A stretch of 64,000 bases of DNA from NCBI GenBank assembly GCA_029204225.1, contig CM055106.1, forward strand, positions 18,546,149 to 18,610,148, read 5' to 3'. The position numbers were made by a program, and so were the translations under genes. The notes below the pieces were generated by a model. It ran no database searches, had not been told where the DNA came from, and worked only from the letters and a program-made list of their open reading frames with translations. The DNA comes from Diphasiastrum complanatum. Lineage: Eukaryota > Streptophyta > Lycopodiopsida > Lycopodiales > Lycopodiaceae. Below are positions 56,620 to 64,000 of the stretch, one piece after another; the first letter of the stretch is position 1; each line of letters opens with the position of its first letter.

Positions 56620-57272
56620 AAGATCTATGTAAAAAAAAAACCTACGGCAAGATCACATTTCTACATGCATACTAACATCAACCAAGTTCTTTCACATGTG
56701 TGGGAAGTGAACTTGTAAAAAACGAAGTATGAAAATCAATTGCTCTCGGGTAGAGAGAAAGCAACTACAAGGCCTCGGGTAGAGAGAGAAAGTGAAACAG
56801 TCACAAATTGCCAAATCTCATATAACTCTCAAAAACTCATTACAAAATGAATGTGAATCAACCTACTAGTACTAACTTGAGGCAGTCCATGCTTAATTCC
56901 TATTGGATCCCTTTTCTAGCACCTCTTACATCCTATTGGATGAGTGACTCAATATCTCATCAATTTGATTGGACCCTTCTAATGAAACTCTTACTTATGA
57001 TTGGACCCTTGACTCTTTGCCAACACATTGACTTTGGTCACTCATCAAATCTAACTTTGACACTTGTAGAGAACCTAACCAGCTCGAGCTACACCATAAT
57101 TGACTTTTGGCCTAATGATGGAAAAACATGTGTACTTACTATTTGACCTCTAAAGCCAAAAATGGCCCTATCAACTACATACACCAAGATGCTTGACTAA
57201 AACTCTTTATCAAACTCCTAAAGTCAACATAGATAGCTTTTTATATTTTTCACACTCCTAAAAAAATATCTA
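56620..57272 (-). repeat. LTR of an inverted copia copy (H)
   Basis: Minus-strand sequence after the RNase H end (57275) matches the element F LTRs (GCCATTTTTGGC..TAGAGG, AAGTACACATG, GTGTTGGC, GGGTCCAATCA). It is the same family in opposite orientation. Confidence 0.5.
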
Positions 57273-57274
57273 TT

Positions 57275-57598
57275 CTAGAAAAGCATGGATCTTGGATTCA
57301 ATCCAAGATTAGATCTATGTTTGATGAAGGAACTCTTGAGTGGGCTTGGTGAGTAGATCGGCAATACTGAAGATGAATCAATGTGCTCCAAGTGGATCTC
57401 TCCTCCAGTAAGCTTTTCTCTCACAAAGTGATGTCCAACTTTGATGTGCTTGCTCCTTGCATGAAAAATTAGATTGTTGGCAAGGGCTTGGGCCAAGATG
57501 TTGTCACAATAGATCAATGGTAGATCATCCTGCTTGATGCACTTTAGCTCCAATAAAATCCTCTTGATCCAAAGCACTTCTTTTGTTGTTGTAGTGAG
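57275..57598 (-). pseudogene. Ty1/copia RNase H end (copy H)
   Basis: Minus strand: EVLWIKRILLELKCIKQDDL, PLIYCDNILAQALANN, FHARSKHIKVGHHFVREKL and the C-terminal SFIKHRSNLGLNPRSML. These are the RNase H Asp (YCDN; active copies have D-N-x-(S/G)-A) and the conserved H-(A/T)RSKHI-(D/K) region. The right end is cut by the LTR of copy G at 57599. Confidence 0.75.
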
Positions 57599-58080
57599 TG
57601 TTAATATCCTATTAGGATCTAGTGTAGTATGCAGATCACATCAATCAATCACCATAGACATTCCTCACAAGCTGTCAAAGATGCACAACAAAAGCTTTAG
57701 ATTACAAAGAAAAAATTGTACATATGCCAAAAGCCCCAACATGCATGGGCTCGACAAGTGTCAACACACTAAAAAGGCACCCGTCTAACTAAAAGGCCCA
57801 ACATGGGCTAAAATACTGACAAACCTAGGACATGCCCCTGAGTATAGCATAACAAAACCAAAATATATTGTATGGGCTATTCTTTCTACGTGTGGCTACT
57901 CAGCTAGTCTAAGTAGCCGTCTATGGGATCAATGCCCAACCAATATGTCCATAGCGGGTCACGTCCCGAACACAAGAAAATACAATAAATCTAATCAACT
58001 GTACTCTAATTACAATATCACATTTGAAGCTTATACTAATGAATCAGATCAAACTGATTTCTAACACTCTCCCTTAAGCT
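57599..58080 (-). repeat. 3' LTR and polypurine tract of copia copy G
   Basis: On the minus strand AAGGGAGAG (58067-58075) is followed by TGTTAGAAATCAG at 58066 and the LTR runs to ...ATATTAACA at 57599 (468 bp, TG...CA). To the right, 58270-58350 minus reads KTFRSDNGGEYISDEFKDFC, the copia integrase core. Copy G is therefore an internally deleted copy, with integrase joined almost directly to its 3' end. It interrupts copies H and F. Confidence 0.7.
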
Positions 58081-58269
58081 CAAATGTGATAGGAGTAAAG
58101 AAATTTACTGCACCAACGTCTAGAGTGTCCACAATATGTTATGCATATTCCAGCTACCCTGTACTTGACTCACACTCAAGCACACCATCAAACCACCAGG
58201 TTTGGAACACAAAGTATTATGCACACGCAATGCTCATATAGAGAGTCTACCACACTCTTGACCAACTGA

Positions 58270-58350
58270 CTCGTCCCTTCTTGATCCCTTCTTGATCACA
58301 AAAATCCTTAAATTCATCAGAGATATACTCTCCACCATTATCACTTCTAA
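58270..58350 (-). pseudogene. Copia integrase core scrap (copy G)
   Basis: Minus-strand FRSDNGGEYISDEFKDFC followed by DQEGIKKG, the second catalytic Asp region of copia integrase. It abuts plus-strand RT of element F at about 58351. Confidence 0.65.
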
Positions 58351-58636
58351 AAGTCTTGCAGTAGATCTCGAAGTCCATCAAATGGATGTCCAGACCACTT
58401 TCCTCAACGGGACCATTGAAGAGAAAATTTTCATGTCACAGCCAGAAGGATACGAACTGAGGGGTAAGCAACACCTTGTATGCAAAATCCACAAGGCACT
58501 CTATGGGCTGAAATAGTCACCCAAGGCCTGGATCATCTTCATGCAGCATCATCGATCTTCTCACCAAGCCATTGCTCACGAATGCTTTCATCAAGCTTAG
58601 ATCCAACCTTGGCTTGATTCCAAGATCTATGCTTAA
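58351..58636 (+). pseudogene. Copia RT and RNase H end (element F)
   Basis: Plus strand: LEVHQMDVQTTFLNGTIEEK and MSQPEGYE...VCKIHKALYGLK (RT fingers/palm up to 58516), then, after a large internal deletion, DLLTKPLLTNAFIKLRSNLG to the stop at about 58636. This is the C-terminal end shared with copy H. Confidence 0.75.
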
Positions 58637-59130
58637 TTAAAATAGATATCTTTTAAGGCATCATGTGAAATTTTGTAAAAGTTATCTATGTTGTGTTAGG
58701 GTTACTTCAACTTTTGTAGACCTCAATCCACATGTTATTAGGTGATTAGGCCATTTTTGGCATTAGAGGCAACTCAAGCAAGTACACATGTAAGATGATG
58801 ATTAGGCCAAAACTAGAGTTTGACGTGGCTTGAGCTAGCTTAGGCTTGCTACAATTGTCATGATATGATTGGATGTGTGACACTTCCCTATGTGTTGGCA
58901 TGAGATCTTGTGACCAATCTAAAGAGAGAAATCCACAAAATTGGTCCAATCAAGTTTGAGGGCTCATATGTCACTAAGCCAATCAAATTTGGAGGAGGCA
59001 AAAAAGGGGTCCAATCACAAAATCACTCCTTCCCACCTCGAGTTCCTATTAGTATGTGTGGTAGACCATTTCCATACCAAGTTTTTTGAGATTAGCAAGG
59101 ATTTTTTATACTAAGTTTTTTTCATCCACA
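58637..59130 (+). repeat. 3' LTR of copia element F
   Basis: Partner of 54745-55310. The two LTRs are strongly diverged, so the insertion is old. Confidence 0.55.
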
Positions 59131-59385
59131 AGTATCCCTATGTGCAATCACCACATCTTAAGAGATCATTATCACACTTTTGGGAAATACCAGCTGTGTG
59201 AATTTCAACATCCCACATGTGTGAATGTACTTTGGTGACTGATTTATGCATTCTTCATTGTGCTCTTGCCTTAGATTTGTGAGATAGATCTTGGAATTCA
59301 ATCTATAGCTTGATCTTTGTGCAATCACCCACATCTTAGGAGATCAATCACACTTTTGGGGTGTCCCACACGTGTAAAATTTAAC

Positions 59386-60419
59386 CATCCACACCAAATT
59401 TAGTTCCGTCAAAAGATGTTTTCAACGCTGCTCCCACAAAAGATGTTTCCATTGTTGCTGCAACAAAATTTGAATCGGAGGTAGCTTCTCCACAAAAGGT
59501 TAAAATAAGACTAGTTTCAAAGGAAAAACAATTGGTTGAATCGAAAATAGATCCAAAGGAGGTTACTCGTGAGCCATCACCTTCAGATAAGAGACCGCTA
59601 GACATAAGGGAGCCACATGAGCTTCATGTTCACAACTTGAACTCAAAAATGAAAATTAATCCTCTAGCTAATGTGCTACCTCTTCTTGTCATGGTGGATA
59701 GTAATCAATGTCCCGACAAAAAAGCTTTCAGAATGAGTAAGGTAAATGAATATGATTACTATGTCATTGGAGGATGCCATTCTGCTGAAGCTAGTAGGCA
59801 ATTAGTGCAAGAATATCCAAACTTGCCCTACTTTAAAACTGTTGAGTGCAAGATCTATGTTGGGTTGAATATGGATGAGGCAAAATTATTGGCGTGGGAT
59901 GACAACAATGACAATCAATACAGACTTAGTATGTCATTTATCCAAAGGATATGATTTTTTCATAATATATATTTGGATCATATGAAAATGCATAATAGAG
60001 TTTTGCTAGAGTTGTGAATTCAATGTTGTAGAGAAACAAGATTGTTCTTCAATGACAGTAAAGCTTTTGATGCGCTACGCAAATATGAACATAACTTTCA
60101 GCTGGCATTTCATATGGGATTAGTTTGGGAGTTGCAAGACAAAATATTCACGATGTGGGAAAAACAAGAGTTGAAGGGACAAAGGCAATCAAGTCTTGGG
60201 ATGATCGCTCAATCCTCTTAAAAGCCAAAGAGTGCAAAACTGATGTTTATATCAAATCACTACTAGATGACATGAAAGTAACCGTTTGCAAATCTATAAA
60301 AGGAGTCAAAGACAAAAATCTATAAAAGGAGTCAAAGACGAAAAATTGATTCTATCAATTTTATCAAGAATCAAAGCAAAGGAGCTTTCATTGGATGAAA
60401 TGTCAAATGAGTTTGTTGC
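59386..60419 (+). pseudogene. ParB-like domain of a ParB/methyltransferase-type protein (first part)
   Basis: The frame is open from about 59386 (PNLVPSKDVFNAAPTKDVS) and reaches HELHVHNLNSKMKINPLANV, then DYYVIGGCHSAEASRQLVQE, then ECKIYVGLNMDEAKLLAWDD and YRLSMSFIQRI before a TGA at about 59954. The V-I-G-G-x-H-x-x-E-A segment, with the later residues that count off target positions, is like a ParB/sulfiredoxin fold. After the TGA the same frame continues degraded (FFNDSKAFDALRKYE, WELQDKIFTMWEKQELKGQ), then other frames, ending LSILSRIKAKELSLDEMSNE. The final donor GC|GTAAGA matches the acceptor at 60524. Several stops make it a pseudogene; the family assignment is tentative. Confidence 0.45.
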
Positions 60420-60524
60420 GTAAGAAATCTACTATTTTTAATCTCATTATTTTTAAATTTTCATCAAATTTGAAAGTTTTTTTTTTGTCTTTCTAATAGT
60501 ACTAATCATGGATTGTTTTTACAG

Positions 60525-60663
60525 TCATAAAACATATGCTCGAATTCAAGAACATATGATGGTCCGATTAAATTGCTTCTCATGGGAGCAAGTGAGAACT
60601 GAGTATGTGAACTCGGGTTCTCAATCATCGTTGAATCAATTTTATATGGCATTCTTGAACATT
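60525..60663 (+). pseudogene. Middle exon of the ParB/methyltransferase-type remnant
   Basis: 139 bp between acceptor GTTTTTACAG and donor ATT|GTGAGT. It completes the split Ala codon from the previous exon and then encodes HKTYARIQEHMMVRLNCFSW and NSGSQSSLNQFYMAFLNI without a stop. The matching phase is good evidence for a once-functional intron-containing gene. Confidence 0.5.
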
Positions 60664-60887
60664 GTGAGTGCTTTCTTTGTTATATTCTCATTAAATATAG
60701 ATATTTTATATTGATATGTATGATGCATCTTTGATACTTCACAACTTTCTATTATCAATAAACTTTGGTTTTTGTTTTTTATTTTATAGTTATAATGATC
60801 ATTATTGTACTTAGTAACACTTTTGTATTCTAATCTCATAAAACTAGAATTAGTTCAAAATCTTTGGATTTTCCTGTTTCAACAAAG

Positions 60888-61275
60888 TTTCAAAGATCAT
60901 ATGGATGTTGTACGCAATGAAAAGGAGAGAAGAGATAGATTGCAATATATTGAGACAAGTGATCCTAGTACAAGATCACTCACTAGCCCTGCTAATCCTC
61001 TAGAGACATTTCGTTGGCAAGTGTACAACATCGGCGTGAAAAATATACTCAGTGATATTCCAAAGTGTGACTATGCACTAGCAATAGCTGATATACCATA
61101 TCGATTTAAGTTAAAGGGTGCATTAAATGATAATTGTGCATACACATACGCACAAATATTGCATATGGTGAAATCATTCAAGGAACTAACCACATCATCG
61201 TTATGGAGATTTCTTATTTTTCACTCCACTAATCGAGCTGCAACGGTGGCAAAGTATTGCAGCACCGATAATTGA
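60888..61275 (+). pseudogene. Methyltransferase-like domain, truncated
   Basis: After a possible acceptor (CAACAAAG) the frame reads KDHMDVVRNEKERRDRLQY, WQVYNIGVKNILSDIPKCDY, ALAIADIPYRFKLKGAL, and SFKELTTSSLWRFLIFHSTN. The (A)-D-I-P-Y-x-F segment sits where DNA N6/N4 amino-methyltransferases have (D/N)-P-P-(Y/W), and the flanking hydrophobic strands fit a Rossmann fold. The frame ends at 61275, before the second half of a methyltransferase fold. The acceptor gives a one-base mismatch with the previous exon, so a frameshift or another acceptor must be assumed. No SAM-binding F-x-G-x-G motif is seen. Confidence 0.4.
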
Positions 61276-64000
61276 GGCTATGCATTTGAACACTCAATCC
61301 ATTTGAACAACATTGATTGGTCTTGTAATAGTTCTATCGGAACTTATAAGCATACTTATTTTACATATTTTTTGTTTGTTTGTTTCAATGAGACACATAT
61401 AATATTTTTTCAAACATCTATAGTATAATTGAAGATCTAAATTTTGTATTTGTAATTTAAGACTATCCATGAATTTTTTTAACATAATGCTCTTTTTTTT
61501 TTTTTTCTCATTTGTAAATTAGCAGATTTATAACATTTTAGTTTTTAGAGCCTCGATTGAATTTTGTACTTTTTGTTTAGACAATGAATTTGGCCTAAAA
61601 TAAATTACAAAGTGTCAATATTTGACTCGATTTTTCAAAATCGTTAGAAAAGCTAAGTTTTTCGAGGGAATCTTGAAATAGGTAACGCGCAACATTACAT
61701 ATTCAATATGCAACAATGTTAATGAGAAATTGATATCATTCTTCAACAACTAACCTTAATCCAATAAAATGGAGATATACGTTTTATAAGATTCTACTAC
61801 GAAGGAGTTTCAAACGTCCATCATTGTCCTCAAGCAGTAATGGTGTATAGGCACCACACAAAGAGGTAGCTCTAGGAAGAATTGCATGTTATAGACAATT
61901 ACAACAAAGGATAAGAATGGAAGCACCATAGAAACTAGCAAGCCACAAGAAGAAACAAGTAGTCAAGTATAGTGGCATCTTTTTACTATGACAATTCGTC
62001 AAGGAAAACAAGAAAACGTCCCAAGTAGGAGGCTTCAAGGTTCAAAATAGTAAGAACATACAAAGACACAAAAATGGTTCATGACTTGCAAAAGGTGGAA
62101 ATCATGCCCTTGTGCTTAATGATATATTGAAGAAGAGCTAGTAGAAAAGGTGGGACCACGTATATGAAAGAGAATAGAGATTGCTAATGAATCATACACA
62201 ACTTGATCTTTTTGCTCTTCTTGTTTTGATGATAAACCTAAATGAAATTTTAGAGTAGACCAACTAGCTCCCTAATATGATGGATTCTCGCTGACATTGC
62301 TCAACTTGATCAACCACTTGAATTTTGAAACAACTTGCAATGTGAGTGAGGGTGCAAAATCATATAAAATATATGTAGGTTAATGCAAACTGAAATTTCC
62401 AAAGAGACAACAAAATTATACATCAAAGTTTTATTGAAAAATAAATCTTTTAGAAGTCATGTTTGCTTGTACATAATTTACTTTTCTAAGGAGGAGAGCA
62501 ATAGATTTGAGTTCAAAGATTAATTGATTTTTCTAGAATGTCTCAACAAAGAGTTGACAATTAGAGCATTTGCATTCCATGACATAGTTATTTGCACCAT
62601 TTGTGTATGACCATTTTTGTCTGAACACGTTTTTCATGTTCATGTGTCAACATGTTGGTTAAAAATATAAGGAGTCACATGACAACTTGAGCTCTTTGAA
62701 TTTGGCTCTAATTGTGGTATTGGCGAAAATACTCCAATGAAGAATAAAGCCGGTGGGATTTGGATTAGTATTAAAAAGGAGCAAAATTTCAAAGATAGAA
62801 ATTGGCACGAACAAGCCAGAAGATCAGATCATTATCTACATGCCCATTACCAAGTTGTAGCACTATGTTTACATGATGACAATTGGAAGAAGTAGCCAGG
62901 AGAAATTGTTGACTAAATTGATAGTTTATGGTAGAAACACTCCAATGAAGATTTGGACAAGTGGGGATTTAAAGGATATACAATGAATGGAGCTAACAAG
63001 AAAGCCACTTGCCAATTGTAGTTAATTGCAAACTCAAAGATATATGGGAGCTAGCAAGAGAATTGGAAAATCACTTGTCAAAACCCAATTGAATTGTGGT
63101 AGCACTCATCCTTTTAAACTAGGGCTTTTTGTGAAAATATGGCTCTGTGTTCTAAATCTTGGCTATGAAACAAATTTTGCTTGGTGAATTAATAGTGCTT
63201 TGTCATGGAAATTGTTGAGTAAAGCTCCACACAAGAAAACAAGAACAAGCTAGAAGTCACACGGGCATTGATGTGGCACGATCAAGATTGCTTGATAGTT
63301 GATTCTCGTTTTGCCCTTCTACGTTCCTGAAACTAAAAAAAATATTGCTGCTACTTTTGTCTTTGTCCCTCGCCCTCTCCTTTCCTTTCCTTCCTTTGGT
63401 TTGTAAAAAGCAGGGGCAGGTGGTGCCTTTTCCCAAAGAGAACATTTTTTCACATCAACGTGTCTCTGCTATTAAAAGATCAGCGACTAGTTTCCTGCGA
63501 CACATCTACTATCAACTATAGGTTTTGCTACGATACCAGCGACCTAAGAAATTGTGGACGTTTTGGTACCACTGCTATCAATCTGTGCCATCAATTGCAA
63601 GTTTTGCTACCAGACCACCGACAACCAGTCTACAGAATTTTGTGGGTCAGATTTGTTCCGACATCAGCTTCAAGATCAACATCAGCATCATTGCCTACTT
63701 TTTTGTTGCTTCAAGATCTGCGTTATTAGTTTGTCTAGAAACAATAGCAAAAGCTTCTCTTAGTAGGGAAAGGATGGGACAGAGAACTAAATTGGATTAC
63801 AATGATTACTCTATCAGCCAAGCCTTGAGGAAGTATGATGCTATCACCAGTTGGAAACTAGGATTGTGTAAATATTAAAGGCTTTCACGAACAAGCTGTT
63901 GCAACATAATTGCCTTCTCTTACTTGCAATTATAGTTTTTGCTTAGCTCTCTACAATTAGCCTGTTCTTGCTTTGCCTTATGGCTTCTGTTTGTGCATAC
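61276..64000. other. Right-end region, no gene recognised
   Basis: AT-rich sequence with homopolymers (T run at about 61493-61506). Frames at 63460-63880 overlap on three phases without domain content. The expected second half of the methyltransferase-like domain was not found here. Confidence 0.5.

Overview
This is nuclear DNA of a land plant with a large, transposon-filled genome. The evidence is canonical GT-AG introns, an RRP8 gene with plant-type signatures and introns up to 11.7 kb, many decayed Ty3/gypsy and Ty1/copia elements, hAT and LINE remnants, and very long (CT)n arrays. Intron size and repeat load fit a fern or gymnosperm better than a small-genome angiosperm, but nothing seen here fixes the species.

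The one host gene that looks intact is RRP8, a nucleolar rRNA base methyltransferase, on the minus strand. I could join eight exons (29677 down to 8284) that keep one open frame of 337 codons with consensus splice sites. Intron 3 (11,720 bp) and intron 6 (5,178 bp) have been filled by other elements. Intron 3 holds a broken LTI65/CAP160-like cold/ABA-response gene on the opposite strand, a BED zinc-finger fragment, a roughly 361-bp tandem satellite, fold-back repeats, a LINE endonuclease remnant and a hAT element with a perfect 8-bp target duplication. Intron 6 holds a LINE-ORF1-only element. The last RRP8 exon is not resolved. The promoter is squeezed into about 250 bp between the start codon and a gypsy fragment and carries paired telo-box motifs.

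Layout: 1-8 kb, hAT BED fragments, ORF1-only element 1, a truncated chromovirus and a copia LTR; 8.3-29.7 kb, RRP8 and its intron cargo; 29.9-31.5 kb, gypsy gag-protease; 32-36 kb, Tat-like gypsy copy A; 38.5-40.9 kb, a degenerate short array, an integrase scrap and copia pol; 40.9-42.6 kb, inverted N-terminal copy of a DUF7869-type transposon gene; 42.7-50.3 kb, Tat-like copy B with tRNA-Asp primer site and LTR; 50.3-51.5 kb, Tat-like copy C; 51.5-54.7 kb, the more complete DUF7869-type gene; 54.7-59.1 kb, nested copia elements in both orientations; 59.4-61.3 kb, an intron-bearing remnant that looks like a ParB-like domain joined to a DNA-methyltransferase-like domain; 61.3-64 kb, nothing recognised.

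The most unusual items are the ParB/methyltransferase-like remnant, the DUF7869-type transposase gene in two copies, and a family of ORF1-only retroelements whose 3' ends run into (CT)n instead of poly(A). Every element-encoded reading frame examined here is broken by stops, frameshifts or truncation.
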